A stretch of DNA of 64,000 nt from Limnobacter sp. Lineage in GTDB: Bacteria; Pseudomonadota; Gammaproteobacteria; Burkholderiales; Burkholderiaceae_B. The position numbers and the translations under genes were made by a program. The notes beneath the pieces are model-generated. The model made no database searches. It saw only the letters and a list, made by a program, of their open reading frames with translations, and was not told the DNA's origin. Below are positions 27,983-38,993 of the stretch, piece by piece (the stretch's first letter is position 1; each line of letters opens with the position of its first letter). The stretch is taken from NCBI GenBank assembly GCA_029866125.1, contig JARWZZ010000015.1, forward strand, positions 1-64,000, in the 5' to 3' direction.

Positions 27983-29227
27983 ATGTTTGACCGTCAGAAA
28001 GGCATAGCCCAGACCGACCCCGAACTGTGGGCAGTCATCCAGCAGGAAAATACGCGTCAGGAAGAGCACATCGAATTGATTGCTTCTGAAAACTACGCCA
28101 GCCCTGCGGTGATGGAAGCACAAGGCACGCAGCTGACCAACAAGTACGCGGAAGGCTACCCAGGCAAGCGCTACTACGGCGGTTGTGAGTATGTGGACGT
28201 GGCTGAAACTTTGGCCATTGATCGCTTGAAGACACTGTTCGGCGCTGAAGCGGCAAACGTACAGCCCAACTCGGGTTCACAAGCCAACCAAGCCGTGTTT
28301 TTTGCCTTGCTGCAGCCTGGCGACACCATCATGGGCTTGTCTTTGGCAGAAGGCGGCCATTTGACACACGGCATGCCATTGAACATGTCCGGCAAGTGGT
28401 TCAACGTGGTTTCCTACGGTTTGAACGAAAAAGAAGAAATCGATTACGACAAGATGGAAGCCTTGGCCCGCGAGAAAAAGCCAAAGCTGATTATCGCTGG
28501 CGCATCTGCATACGCCTTGCGCATCGATTTCGAGCGTTTTTCAAAAATCGCCAAAGAAATTGGTGCCTACTTCATGGTGGACATGGCCCACTACGCAGGT
28601 TTGATTGCTGCTGGCGTGTACCCCAACCCAGTGCCGTTTGCGGATGTGTGCACATCCACAACACACAAGTCACTGCGTGGCCCACGTGGCGGCATCATCT
28701 TGATGAAAGAAGAGCTGGCCAAGAAAATCAACAGCGCGGTGTTCCCCGGCATTCAGGGTGGCCCTTTGATGCACGTGATTGCAGCCAAAGCGGTGGCATT
28801 CCTTGAGGCTTCCAAGCCAGAATTCAAGTTGTACCAGCAACAAGTGGTTGCAAACGCAAAAGCCTTGGCCGAAACACTGGTTGAGCGCGGACTGCGCATT
28901 GTTTCTGGCCACACAGAAAGCCACGTGATGTTGGTTGACCTGCGTGCCAAAGGTTTGACAGGCAAGGCTGCTGAAGCGGCTTTGGGCAAAGCTCACATTA
29001 CTGTGAACAAAAACGCCATCCCCAACGACCCTGAAACACCATTCGTGACCAGCGGCATCCGTTTGGGTAGCCCAGCCATGACAACCCGCGGCTTCAAAGA
29101 AGCCCAGGCGCGTCAGGTAGGCCACTTGATTGCCGATGCATTGGAAAACCACGACAACGAGGCCGTTTTGGCTGAAGTACGTGCCAAAGTCAAAGCGTTG
29201 ACCAGCGAATTCCCGGTTTATCGCTAA
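27983..29227 (+). CDS. glyA: Serine hydroxymethyltransferase
   Basis: [53 protein letters not shown]. Confidence 0.97.
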   Translation: MFDRQKGIAQTDPELWAVIQQENTRQEEHIELIASENYASPAVMEAQGTQLTNKYAEGYPGKRYYGGCEYVDVAETLAIDRLKTLFGAEAANVQPNSGSQANQAVFFALLQPGDTIMGLSLAEGGHLTHGMPLNMSGKWFNVVSYGLNEKEEIDYDKMEALAREKKPKLIIAGASAYALRIDFERFSKIAKEIGAYFMVDMAHYAGLIAAGVYPNPVPFADVCTSTTHKSLRGPRGGIILMKEELAKKINSAVFPGIQGGPLMHVIAAKAVAFLEASKPEFKLYQQQVVANAKALAETLVERGLRIVSGHTESHVMLVDLRAKGLTGKAAEAALGKAHITVNKNAIPNDPETPFVTSGIRLGSPAMTTRGFKEAQARQVGHLIADALENHDNEAVLAEVRAKVKALTSEFPVYR

Positions 29228-29247
29228 GCAAGTATGGCCAACCATTC

Positions 29248-29787
29248 ATGAAATGCCCCTTCTGCGGACACACCGACACCCAAGTGGTGGATTCTAGAAC
29301 TTCCGAGGAAGGGGATTTCATACGCCGCCGCAGGCAATGCGGACAGTGCGAAAAACGGTTTACCACTTATGAGCGGGCTGAACTCTTCTTCCCTGCCATC
29401 GTCAAGAAAGACGGTTCACGCACAGAATTTTCCCACGACAAATTGCGCGGTAGCCTGCTGCTTGCTTTACGCAAGCGCCCGGTTGCGGCTGAACAAATTG
29501 ATGCAGCCATCAGCTTGATTGAGGAACGCCTGCTGACCAGTGCAGCGCGCGAGATAGGCACCAAAACACTTGGCGAATTGGTGATGGAACAGCTCAAAGC
29601 CTTGGACACCGTGGCTTACATTCGCTTTGCATCGGTTTACAAAAGCTTTGAGGATTTGCAATCCTTCTCGGAAGAAATTGCAAAACTCACCAAACCACTG
29701 CCCGCCAGCTCGGTAACCAGCAAGGCGTCTGACCCAGCCAAGGCTGCAAGCACACCCCGAAAGAAAGCCACAGGCAAGGCAGAATAA
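29248..29787 (+). CDS. nrdR: Transcriptional repressor NrdR
   Basis: [43 protein letters not shown]. Confidence 0.97.
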   Translation: MKCPFCGHTDTQVVDSRTSEEGDFIRRRRQCGQCEKRFTTYERAELFFPAIVKKDGSRTEFSHDKLRGSLLLALRKRPVAAEQIDAAISLIEERLLTSAAREIGTKTLGELVMEQLKALDTVAYIRFASVYKSFEDLQSFSEEIAKLTKPLPASSVTSKASDPAKAASTPRKKATGKAE

Positions 29788-29789
29788 AC

Positions 29790-30983
29790 ATGCCTTCGGT
29801 GGACGAACAATTCATGCATGCCGCGCTGGAACAAGCAGAGCGCGGCTTGTACACCACCACGCCCAATCCTCGAGTCGGTTGCGTATTTGTACGCGATGGG
29901 CAAATTATTGCATCTGGCTACCACAAGGTTGCGGGTGGCCCCCATGCAGAGGTGGATGCCATCCACAATGCGGCCGCTGCGGGTGTCAGCCTACAAGGCA
30001 GCACAGCCTATGTCACGTTAGAGCCCTGCTCCCATCAAGGCCGAACGGGGTCATGCGCACAGGCGCTTATTCCCACCGGAGTTAAACGCGTGGTGGCCGC
30101 CATCACCGACCCCAATCCTTTGGTAGCCGGGAAAGGCATGGCTATTTTGCAAGCGGCAGGTATCGAAACACAGGTGGGGGTGCTTGAAGATGAGGCACGC
30201 TGGTTAAACCGTGGGTTTTTAAGCAGGATGGAACGCAAGCGGCCTTGGGTGCGCTTGAAGGTGGCGTCCAGTGCAGACGGCACTACAGCCCTGCCCAATG
30301 GAGTCAGCCAGTGGATTACTGGGCCTGAAGCTCGACAAGACGGCCACAAGTTACGCGCACAAGCCTGTGCAGTACTCACAGGCATAGGCACGGTAAAAGC
30401 CGACAACCCGCAATTGAATGTGCGGGGTGTAGAAACCACACGCCAACCCATCAAAGTGGTGGTGGACAGTCAACTTGAAATTTCGCCAGATGCGATTTTG
30501 CTTCAAACAGGGCAAATTATTATTGCGCATTGCTTGGCCAATACACCGGGGCTAGCCAGTCCACATTTAGCCGTACCTCCCACCTGGCATTTGACGCACC
30601 CCAACCGAGACAACATTCAGTTTATGGATGCTGCGCCGCCAGTAGAGCACTCTGCCGAGCAAACCAAAGCACAATCGAATAATTACACCAAACGCAAAAC
30701 CGACCTGCACCTGCTGCTGACCAAACTGGCTGAGCAAGGCATTCAGGAACTTCACTTGGAAGCTGGTTTTGGTTTGAACGGTTCATTCATGGAAGCGGGT
30801 TGGGTGGATGAAGTGGTGCAATACATCGCACCTCGTTTTTTGGGCGAAGGGCTTGGCCTTTTCCGGATGACGGGCACTGCAAAAGACAAAGAAAATTTAC
30901 CGCAAACGCTGGACTGGAAGGTTCAGCAAGTCAACACTGTTGGCACAGACATTAAAATCACTTGGATCAAATCCGCTTTATAG
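29790..30983 (+). CDS. ribD: Bifunctional riboflavin deaminase/reductase RibD
   Basis: TPNPRVGCVFV..GGPHAEVDAI..YVTLEPCSHQGRTGSCAQALI. Confidence 0.96.
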   Translation: MPSVDEQFMHAALEQAERGLYTTTPNPRVGCVFVRDGQIIASGYHKVAGGPHAEVDAIHNAAAAGVSLQGSTAYVTLEPCSHQGRTGSCAQALIPTGVKRVVAAITDPNPLVAGKGMAILQAAGIETQVGVLEDEARWLNRGFLSRMERKRPWVRLKVASSADGTTALPNGVSQWITGPEARQDGHKLRAQACAVLTGIGTVKADNPQLNVRGVETTRQPIKVVVDSQLEISPDAILLQTGQIIIAHCLANTPGLASPHLAVPPTWHLTHPNRDNIQFMDAAPPVEHSAEQTKAQSNNYTKRKTDLHLLLTKLAEQGIQELHLEAGFGLNGSFMEAGWVDEVVQYIAPRFLGEGLGLFRMTGTAKDKENLPQTLDWKVQQVNTVGTDIKITWIKSAL

Positions 30984-30990
30984 AGGCCCT

Positions 30991-31614
30991 ATGTTCACAG
31001 GCATTATCGAATCCATCGGCCAAATCAAATCCATCCAATCCTTGGGCGACGACCAGGCCGGCGTCCGCTTGGAAGTGCATGCACCCACGCTGGACTTCAG
31101 CGACGTCAAACTGGGCGACAGCATCGCCATTCAAGGCGCATGTATGACGGCAGTTGAAATGCGCGACCAAACTTTCTGGGTGGATGTTTCCCGCGAAAGT
31201 TTGAATAAAACCGCGGGCCTTACCCACACAGGCGAAGTCAATTTGGAAAAAGCCATGCGCTTGTCCGACCGAGTGGGTGGCCATTTGGTCAGCGGCCATG
31301 TGGACGGTTTGGGCAAGGTGGTGGACTTTTCGGAAATTGGCGAAAGCTGGCATTTGCAAATCCGCGCACCGCAGGCTTTGGCATGCTACTTTGCCTACAA
31401 AGGCTCAGTCACGGTCAACGGCGTGAGTTTGACAGTGAATCAGGTGGACGATTTGCCCGGTGGCGATTGCGATATTCACATCAATCTGATTCCACACACG
31501 GTACAAATGACGACTTTGAAACACCTCAAAGCAGGCAGCCCGGTCAATCTGGAAATTGATCAGATTGCAAGGTACTGCGAGCGGATTTTGAGCTATCAGA
31601 AGCTCAATACTTGA
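30991..31614 (+). CDS. ribE: Riboflavin synthase alpha subunit
   Basis: MFTGIIESIGQIKSI..GGHLVSGHVDG..SVTVNGVSLTV. Confidence 0.96.
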   Translation: MFTGIIESIGQIKSIQSLGDDQAGVRLEVHAPTLDFSDVKLGDSIAIQGACMTAVEMRDQTFWVDVSRESLNKTAGLTHTGEVNLEKAMRLSDRVGGHLVSGHVDGLGKVVDFSEIGESWHLQIRAPQALACYFAYKGSVTVNGVSLTVNQVDDLPGGDCDIHINLIPHTVQMTTLKHLKAGSPVNLEIDQIARYCERILSYQKLNT

Positions 31615-31618
31615 GCTT
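31600..31618. terminator. Hairpin overlapping ribE stop codon; terminator-like without U-tract
   Basis: AAGCTCAA-TAC-TTGAGCTT. Confidence 0.35.
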
Positions 31619-31660
31619 ATTGATCAAGCTTGGGACTAAACATTGGGGTAGATAGTCAGG

Positions 31661-32470
31661 TTACTTCACCCTAATCGACCTGACATACCCCACCGATTTG
31701 CTTTGTGTGTTGTCGGAGTCCCCGCCCACCGCCAAGCCCAAAAGCCTTACATCACCATCCGGAAGTTCGGCACCAAATGCTTTGCGGGCATCAATTTGGA
31801 TGTTGCGGGTTTCAGTGAATGAGCCGGCATTGGCCGACAAGCCAGCCTCCTGCGCACGCAAAACAATATTTTTAACTCGATTGGTGTAGGGGTTGTCAAA
31901 CACCTTCCCAACTTCTTCACCCGATGCAACCCACACATAGCACAAGGTGGCGGCAGGTAAATCTTGCCCCGACAAGGTACGCGCTGCGCCCAAAGCCATG
32001 CGTTGTGTCAGGCTAATTTTGCCCTCATCGACAGCAATAAACACACACACCTTGACCGCTGTGTCATCGCCCTGTTTGGTGCGCAAATTGGCCCCTGTCG
32101 GGTGTTGCTCCACCCGCCATTGCCAACTCAGGTTTTGAACGACTGCACCCGGCTTTCCAAACGAATAGGCCCAAGACCCATAGGCTTTATCAGCAGAAAT
32201 TTTCAACCAGGAATCACCATCAACAGCAGCTTGTAACTCAAACTGGGTGTGGGCTTTGATGTCCGGGTGGAATTGCTCTTTCCAGGGCACTGGCGGCTTG
32301 TTGTCTGACGCATTGCTCACTTTTTTACCCCAGTTAAGGTTGGCAGGTAAACGTTGTGCATAACTGGATGATGAGGACACAATTAAAATAAAAGCTGCAA
32401 GCAATACTGCAGTCAGAACATTCAGATTACTGACTGCCAGCCAACCCTTCTGTCTTAGATCAAGGCGCAT
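31661..32470 (-). CDS. DUF3047-like exported protein
   Basis: KAYGSWAYSFGKPGAVVQNLSWQWRVEQHPTGANLRTKQGDDTAVKVCVFI; signal-like N-terminus. Confidence 0.7.
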   Translation of the reverse strand: MRLDLRQKGWLAVSNLNVLTAVLLAAFILIVSSSSSYAQRLPANLNWGKKVSNASDNKPPVPWKEQFHPDIKAHTQFELQAAVDGDSWLKISADKAYGSWAYSFGKPGAVVQNLSWQWRVEQHPTGANLRTKQGDDTAVKVCVFIAVDEGKISLTQRMALGAARTLSGQDLPAATLCYVWVASGEEVGKVFDNPYTNRVKNIVLRAQEAGLSANAGSFTETRNIQIDARKAFGAELPDGDVRLLGLAVGGDSDNTQSKSVGYVRSIRVK

Positions 32471-33128
32471 ACATTTCTTTCCAATGTTGGGGAAGCAGGC
32501 CCTCGTCCATCGCACGCTTATAGTCCTCAGGCTCGTCCAAGTCGGGCTGCTTGCTTAGCCAAACGGCTTGCACGCGCTCAAGCAACAAACGTCGCTGGGT
32601 GATTTTGGCCACGGTTGAAGTGCCCCAGGGAATGTCCTCTGAAAACAGGGTGGGAATTAAGTCCCGACAGGCCACGGCCACATAGCCGCCATCTTCAGCA
32701 GGAATAAATGCGACTCGACTTTGCAGGCTTGCATCCGCCAAGTGCAAGATTTCGGAGGCTTGTAATGCAATCGCATCAGGGCCAATCAAAACTGAACACA
32801 CACCGAGACTCAACTGCTGCTGCGTGGCATGGTGCATTCGCATTCCCAAATGGCCTTGAATTTGCGGCATGCGCTGCACACACTCATGGTTGAATTTAGA
32901 ACGGCGAAGCAGCGCTTTCCAAGCCTGTTCACTGCCACCATCTGTCCAAAGAATCAAATCCGCATGCGCTGTAAAAGGCGCATCGGCGCTCAACCTGTCC
33001 AGCGTGCTTAGCAGCAAAAACTCGGCCAACCGGGCACAATCTTCAAAACCCAAAAGTGGCGCAAGTCGGGTTTTGACTCTACCCGCTTCAGGAAATTTGG
33101 CAAAGATGCCAACGCAAATCCGATCCAT
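32460..33128 (-). CDS. TIGR04282/DUF2064-like glycosyltransferase
   Basis: ICVGIFAKFPEAGRVKTRLAPLLG; IGPDAIALQ. Confidence 0.82.
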   Translation of the reverse strand: MDRICVGIFAKFPEAGRVKTRLAPLLGFEDCARLAEFLLLSTLDRLSADAPFTAHADLILWTDGGSEQAWKALLRRSKFNHECVQRMPQIQGHLGMRMHHATQQQLSLGVCSVLIGPDAIALQASEILHLADASLQSRVAFIPAEDGGYVAVACRDLIPTLFSEDIPWGTSTVAKITQRRLLLERVQAVWLSKQPDLDEPEDYKRAMDEGLLPQHWKEMYAP

Positions 33129-33130
33129 GC

Positions 33131-33994
33131 TCAAGGCAAATCCTGTTCTCGCGCAATTTGTTCCATCGGAAAACTGGCGGGTGGGCGGCTGCGTATTTCT
33201 CGATATTGCATGGCCAAATCATAGGCATTGGTGCCGCGCCAGTACAAAAACCGAAAGCGCCACATCAGCAGAATAGTGGGCCATGCACCAGCTTCGTCCC
33301 AGCGGCGGCCGGAAGTGGTTACAGGTCCGTTCAAAGGCAGAAACAAAGCGTCGGATTGGGTTTTGAGGGTTTTGCAAATTTCCACATCTTCCATCAAAGG
33401 TTGATCGGGAAACTGGCCAATCCGGTTGAACAGGGAGGTAGAAATAAAAATGGCTTGGTCACCCGTGCAAATTCGGCTGAACCGCGAGCGCCAATTCATC
33501 ATGCGAGAAACAACGGGCAACCAATAACTTTTGCCAGAAATACGCACATCAAAACGCCCCCAAAATCGGGCGGCCTGGCTGGCAGTTTTCAAGGTTTGTT
33601 TAAGCTCTGCCCAAGCCAAGGGTGCCAAGACGGTGTCCGCATGCAAAAACAACAACACCTCGCCTTTGGCTTTGCGAGCGCCTGCATTCATTTGCACCGC
33701 CCTACCCGGCCGACTGGACAACACTTGAAGACGCGCATGGCTTAGCCGCAGTGCTTTCAAAATGGACAAGCTTTGATCCGTCGACTCGCCGTCCACGACT
33801 ATTAATTCATCCTGCTCGTCCAACAGTGCCAAGGTTTGCAGAACAATCGCTTCGATGCCAGGCTCTTCATTCCGTACTGGAATCACGATGGAGATTGGCA
33901 ATGCGGAGGTGGGTGCATCAATGGGTGCATCAATGGATGCATCAATGGGCGACTTTTCAGCTTGATTTTGCATGGGGGTATTCTTCTTGTTCAC
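33131..33994 (-). CDS. TIGR04283-like family 2 glycosyltransferase
   Basis: ISIVIPVRNEEPGIEAIV..LIVVDGESTDQS..LLFLHADTVL. Confidence 0.85.
   Translation of the reverse strand: MNKKNTPMQNQAEKSPIDASIDAPIDAPTSALPISIVIPVRNEEPGIEAIVLQTLALLDEQDELIVVDGESTDQSLSILKALRLSHARLQVLSSRPGRAVQMNAGARKAKGEVLLFLHADTVLAPLAWAELKQTLKTASQAARFWGRFDVRISGKSYWLPVVSRMMNWRSRFSRICTGDQAIFISTSLFNRIGQFPDQPLMEDVEICKTLKTQSDALFLPLNGPVTTSGRRWDEAGAWPTILLMWRFRFLYWRGTNAYDLAMQYREIRSRPPASFPMEQIAREQDLP
33912..33947. repeat. 12-bp tandem repeat x3 in the N-terminal coding region of the GT2
   Basis: GGTGCATCAATG x2 then GATGCATCAATG; encodes IDA(P/S) units. Confidence 0.9.
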
Positions 33995-34018
33995 TTCAGC
34001 GAAACCTTATGCAAAAAT

Positions 34019-35515
34019 TCAAGCAAAAAACAATGAAGCCAAGCCCAGGAAAATAAAGAAACCCATGCTGTCTGTGGTGAAAGTAAGCAGCACAGAGGAG
34101 CCCATGGCTGGGTCACGCCCCAATTTTTGCAATCCAATTGGCACACCGATACCAATCACGGCGCCCACCAGCAAATTCAACACAATAGCCAGCGTCATCA
34201 CCAAGCCCAAGCCCACCGCATTGGGCGAGCCCAAGTACAACAGCCAAGCAGCAAGCCCCGCCACCGTACCCCAAAAAATGCCATTCACACCCGCAATGGC
34301 CAATTCCTTTTTGAGTAACACGCGAATGTTGCTGCTGTTGACCTGCCCCAAAGCAATCGAGCGAATCATCAAGGTCATGGTTTGGTTGCCTGAGTTACCA
34401 GCCAAGCCGGCCACAATTGGCATCAGGGTTGCCAATGCAACCACCTTGGAAATTGTGCCTTCAAAACTGCCAATCACACGGCTTGCAAAAAACGCGGTAC
34501 ACAAGTTCAGCGCCAACCACAGCCAGCGGTTTTTGGCGGATTCCCACACCGAGGCAAACAGGTCTTCCTCTTCGCGCAAACCGGCCGTGGTCAAAATTTC
34601 AGACTCGGTTTGGTCACGAATAACGTCCAGCACCTCATCCACCGTGATACGGCCAATCAATTTGCCTGAAGGGTCCAACACCGGCGCGGACACCAAGTCA
34701 TAACGCTCAAACGCTTGGGCCGCCTCGTACATGTCATCCAGGGCGGAAAGGGTCAACACCTCACGGTTAATTACCTCCGACACCAAGGTTTCAGGTTCAT
34801 TGATCAACAGCCGGTCCAAAGGCAAACTGCCCTTGAACAAATCAAGGCGGTCGATCACAAACACTTGGTCGGTTTGCTCTGGCAGCTCATCAAAACGGCG
34901 CAGGTAACGCAACACCACTTCCAGCGTCACGTCGTCTCGAATGGTCACCATCTCGAAGTCCATGTGCGCACCCACGCTGTCTTCGGGGTAGGACATGGCT
35001 GCGCGCAATTGCTCGCGCTCTTCGAGCGACAAACTGGACGCCAGCTTTTCAACCACCTCGCGGGGGAGGTCAGGCGCCAAGTCGGCAATCTCGTCGGCAT
35101 CCAGCGATTCCGTCGCCGCATACAGCTCATCGCTGTCCATCGAGCGGATCAGCGTTTCACGTACCGAGTCAGACAACTCCAGCAGAATCTCGCCGTCTCG
35201 ATCGGAGTGAATGTTGTCCCAGACGATTAAACGATCATCTTGAGGCAAACTTTCCAGCACGTAAGCCACATCAGCCGGGTGGAGCTGATGCAGCTTGACA
35301 TTCAATTCACTTAAATGTTGCCGGTGCACCAGCCCTTCCACCAAGCTTTGGCGCTCTGGGTTGGCGTAGTTTTGCTGCTTGTGAAGCACACTTTCAATCA
35401 CCTGCTGCTTGCGCAACAAAGCCTGCACATCGGCCAAAGCACGATGGGCATCATCCAGTTCTTTGGGCAAAGAGACTTGCTCTTGCTCCTCAATCTCGAT
35501 GTGATTTTCTGACAC
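34019..35515 (-). CDS. mgtE: Magnesium transporter MgtE
   Basis: HPADVAYVLESLP, CBS domains, PIVAGLAGNSGNQTMTLMIR. Confidence 0.95.
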   Translation of the reverse strand: MSENHIEIEEQEQVSLPKELDDAHRALADVQALLRKQQVIESVLHKQQNYANPERQSLVEGLVHRQHLSELNVKLHQLHPADVAYVLESLPQDDRLIVWDNIHSDRDGEILLELSDSVRETLIRSMDSDELYAATESLDADEIADLAPDLPREVVEKLASSLSLEEREQLRAAMSYPEDSVGAHMDFEMVTIRDDVTLEVVLRYLRRFDELPEQTDQVFVIDRLDLFKGSLPLDRLLINEPETLVSEVINREVLTLSALDDMYEAAQAFERYDLVSAPVLDPSGKLIGRITVDEVLDVIRDQTESEILTTAGLREEEDLFASVWESAKNRWLWLALNLCTAFFASRVIGSFEGTISKVVALATLMPIVAGLAGNSGNQTMTLMIRSIALGQVNSSNIRVLLKKELAIAGVNGIFWGTVAGLAAWLLYLGSPNAVGLGLVMTLAIVLNLLVGAVIGIGVPIGLQKLGRDPAMGSSVLLTFTTDSMGFFIFLGLASLFFA

Positions 35516-35542
35516 TATGCGCTCAACCTCAAGGAAACAAAC

Positions 35543-36802
35543 TTACAACGCTTGAAACGCCAGAATGGCTACAACTGTAGGGCCCGATGCCGCAATAAAC
35601 AAACCGCCCGCACTGATGGACTCGTCCTTGAAAAAACCTTTCAGGATGGAATAACCCGCTGGGTTGGGTGCGTTTGCAATCACAGTTAAACCACCACCCG
35701 TTACCGCACCGGCCACCAAGGCATATTTAAACTCGTCATTCACACCTTCAACCAGCGAGCCCAAATAGGTCAACGCAGCGTTGTCGGTAATGGCGGTCAA
35801 GGCTGTGGCACCATAATACAAAGCAGTTGGGCTTAGTTTGGTCAGCACGTCTTGCAGCCACCAAGACTGCATGCCGCCCAGCACTACCAAACCTGCCAAG
35901 AAGAACGCAACCATCAAGCCCTCACGCAAAATCAAGCGGTCTTGAAAGCGACTGTAAGCAGTTGTGTAACCCAAGAAAAACAAAAACAAACCCATAAACA
36001 CGGCGGGATGGTGAGCAAACACAACCACACCCAGCAAAAACAGCAAATGCACCAAAATCACAAAGCTGGGCATGCCGTCAGACGCACCAGTTTCTGCGGG
36101 TTTCTTCATGGCACTCAGTTCCTTGGCAAACATAAAGGTAATAGCAGTCGCATTCACAAACACGGCAACAGCCGCCTTCCAACCAAATGTAGCCAACATG
36201 AATTGCATGTCAAACCCCCACTTGGCGGCCACCATCAACACGGGTGGCGCGGCAAACGGGGTCAACGTTCCGCCAATTGAAATATTGACAAACAAAACGC
36301 CCAAGGCTGCGTATTTGAGTCGCTCACTGATGCCCTGGGCATAAAAGCGATCACGAAGCAGCAAGGCCGCCAGCGTCATGGCTGCAGGCTCGGTAATAAA
36401 TGAGCCCAGCAAAGGCACGATGGAAAGGCACACAAAAAAGTAAGCCACCTGCCTGTCCACGGGAGCCACTGCAGCTAAAAATCGAACCAACCTACCCGCC
36501 AAAACCAAAATCGGTTTGCTGGCGGCAATCACCATAATTGCGAAGACAAACATGGGCTCGGTGTAATTCCGGGTGTCCGCGTACTTCACGGCCTCGTCAA
36601 AACCCAAAAAGTAAAACATGAACAAAATCAGTATCAAGGCCCAAAAGCCAAACACTGCTTCCACCTCACCCAGCAAATGCCACAAGCCTGAGTGGTTGGG
36701 TTGAGAGTGGGCTAGCTTTTCAAAAAACTTGACTGAGAAGGTGTGCAGCACCGCGATGGCAAACAGACTTGCCCCGATGATCTGAATGGTTGTTGGATTC
36801 AC
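35543..36802 (-). CDS. Putative Na+/H+ antiporter (PF07399-like)
   Basis: SGLWHLLGEVEAVFGFWALIL; ALTAITDNAALTYLGS; multi-TM. Confidence 0.8.
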   Translation of the reverse strand: MNPTTIQIIGASLFAIAVLHTFSVKFFEKLAHSQPNHSGLWHLLGEVEAVFGFWALILILFMFYFLGFDEAVKYADTRNYTEPMFVFAIMVIAASKPILVLAGRLVRFLAAVAPVDRQVAYFFVCLSIVPLLGSFITEPAAMTLAALLLRDRFYAQGISERLKYAALGVLFVNISIGGTLTPFAAPPVLMVAAKWGFDMQFMLATFGWKAAVAVFVNATAITFMFAKELSAMKKPAETGASDGMPSFVILVHLLFLLGVVVFAHHPAVFMGLFLFFLGYTTAYSRFQDRLILREGLMVAFFLAGLVVLGGMQSWWLQDVLTKLSPTALYYGATALTAITDNAALTYLGSLVEGVNDEFKYALVAGAVTGGGLTVIANAPNPAGYSILKGFFKDESISAGGLFIAASGPTVVAILAFQAL

Positions 36803-36843
36803 TTGAGTTCCCGCGTTCTAGTTTGTAGTTAATGACGGTTTGA

Positions 36844-38934
36844 TCAGGAATGTCTTTGTGGAAAAATCACGGCCCCTTTTTGATTGAAACTCTGGCTGAC
36901 GATCTCATCGACCCTCACCCAACCCCTCAGGCTGTTGATTAACCAGACTTCGTCCGCCTGCGCCAAGTCTCCGATGTGCAGGGGATATTCCTTGATTCTA
37001 TTTTCACTCAAAAGCCGCTGGCGAAGCACCCCATTCAGTAAATTGACTCCATTGTTGACCCCATTTTCTTCTGAAATCCTTGGGGTTAAATAAACCGCCC
37101 CCATCTTCAGTACCAAGTTGAATCGACAAGTCTCGGTCAAGTACCCTTCTTCGTTGTACAGCAAAGTATCGAATGCGGCTTGGTTTTGGGCATCAATTTG
37201 GGGGGCAAAAGCATCATAGTGGGGTCGGTATGTGGTTTTGTGCTGAATAAAAGTGTTGAAATCTTCAAGCTCATGCGCAGGCCCCATCGGGCGGTCTGCC
37301 AACACCAAGCGTACTTTGCCTGATGGCGGCGCATCCAAAGGGAAAAGCTGTACCTCAAAATTTCCTTCAGCCGACAGCAACCAACGGCCCCGATATGCAA
37401 GTTTGGCAGGATCCACAGTGCTTTTTTCAGCCGAAACACCTTTTAGCAAAGGGTCAGAGTTAGACTCCGGCAGCGCGACCCCAGCCAACTGCTGCAACTT
37501 GGCTCGAATGTGGGTCTCATTCCACACATAAGAGAAATGCGCAGCGGAGTTTTTCATCCGCTTTAAATGAAGCTCCATGTTCTGCCACTCGTGATTCTCC
37601 AGCCTGACGGTCTCCAGAATGTCAAAATCAACAGTCTTGTCCCGCAAAAACACGGTTTTTTGCCACCACTCTTTGTGTTCATCCTGTTTGTTGGAATACC
37701 AAGTCAAGCCACTGCCTACGCCGTATTCAAAGTTGAGTTTACGAGTTTCCGAATTGCTTGAATGAGTGGCGACCAAGGTACGAATGGGCACCGAAAACCG
37801 CATCGACCCATCTGGCCGAAACAAACCCAAAGCACCGCAGTAGATGCCCCTTGGCGTGGTTTCCAGCTCAGCAATTCGTTTCATGGATTGAGCTTTGGGC
37901 GCGCCGGTCACACTGCCGCAGGGAAACAAGGCCCGAAACAAGTCCGATACAATGATGCCCGGCCGCGTCAGCCCCGAAATTGTGGAGGTCATTTGCTCCA
38001 CACTGGGTAAAGTCATGACATCAAAAAGCGACTCGGCCTGCACCGTCCGTGGCAAACACACACGGGCAAGGTCGTTGCGCAGCAGGTCCACAATCATGAG
38101 GTTTTCAGCGCGGTCTTTGCTGCTGTCGGCCAGTCGGGGGCTTTGGTCATTCGGTTTGCGGGTGCCCTTCATTGGGGAAGTTACAATTCGGCCTTGGCCG
38201 CCCTGCCCGCCCTGCCCACTTTCCCAAGTGAAAAACAGCTCAGGCGACAAACTCAAAATGGTTTGCTCAGTAAGGCCATCAATAGGCCCTTCAGGCAAAC
38301 GCAAAAACATGCTAAAAGCAGCGGGTTGGGCCGCAAAAAGCGTTAAAAACAACTTAAATAAGGCCAAGTTTGCTGCTTCTGTATCCTGCCCTTTCATGTT
38401 GGCAGTGGCCCGCAAGCGCGTAGTCAAATTGATTTGATAAAAATCACCGGAGGCAATCCATTCACGGACTTGGTCAAACGATGCGTCAAACCAAGACTGG
38501 CTATGCTCATTCAACCAAGGGGTCCAATCCAAAGCTGAAGCTGGGTCTAAACTTGTAGGGTCAAATGCGTTGTTGCAACGCTGATTCAACTCAGTCCAAG
38601 ACAAAACCTGCTCGGGTTGAAAGGCCATTGCAGTGGCAGCAGCATGGCCACCTTCAGGCACTGGCTGTACAATGTGAAGGGCGGAATCAAAAGCCGGAGC
38701 CGCCTCATAAGGCACACAGGCAAGCACCACCAGGCCCGCGCAGCTTTGCTGATGGGCTTCATCCAACAGGGCGGGTATAGCCGCAAGGCAGTTGCTTGTT
38801 TTGCACCATACGGGCTGGCCAACAGCAACATTCAGGTTATGTAAGGACTGGGCTGCGCCATGTTGACCCTCACACCACGCGGCAAAAACAGACTGCGTCA
38901 ACATCCTTTCGGCCAACCGGGTTGGCCCCAACAA
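36844..38934 (-). CDS. pabB: Aminodeoxychorismate synthase component I fused to class IV aminotransferase/lyase-like domain (PabBC)
   Basis: SGDFYQINLTTRL, GTRKPN, LRNDLARV, FPCGSVTGAPK; C-terminal LYNEEGYLTETCRFNLVL. Confidence 0.9.
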   Translation of the reverse strand: MLGPTRLAERMLTQSVFAAWCEGQHGAAQSLHNLNVAVGQPVWCKTSNCLAAIPALLDEAHQQSCAGLVVLACVPYEAAPAFDSALHIVQPVPEGGHAAATAMAFQPEQVLSWTELNQRCNNAFDPTSLDPASALDWTPWLNEHSQSWFDASFDQVREWIASGDFYQINLTTRLRATANMKGQDTEAANLALFKLFLTLFAAQPAAFSMFLRLPEGPIDGLTEQTILSLSPELFFTWESGQGGQGGQGRIVTSPMKGTRKPNDQSPRLADSSKDRAENLMIVDLLRNDLARVCLPRTVQAESLFDVMTLPSVEQMTSTISGLTRPGIIVSDLFRALFPCGSVTGAPKAQSMKRIAELETTPRGIYCGALGLFRPDGSMRFSVPIRTLVATHSSNSETRKLNFEYGVGSGLTWYSNKQDEHKEWWQKTVFLRDKTVDFDILETVRLENHEWQNMELHLKRMKNSAAHFSYVWNETHIRAKLQQLAGVALPESNSDPLLKGVSAEKSTVDPAKLAYRGRWLLSAEGNFEVQLFPLDAPPSGKVRLVLADRPMGPAHELEDFNTFIQHKTTYRPHYDAFAPQIDAQNQAAFDTLLYNEEGYLTETCRFNLVLKMGAVYLTPRISEENGVNNGVNLLNGVLRQRLLSENRIKEYPLHIGDLAQADEVWLINSLRGWVRVDEIVSQSFNQKGAVIFPQRHS

Positions 38935-38993
38935 TACAAAGGATTATTGTAACCCGGTACCTGCGCTGCGCTTAGTGCTTAGTTGAAGCTTAG

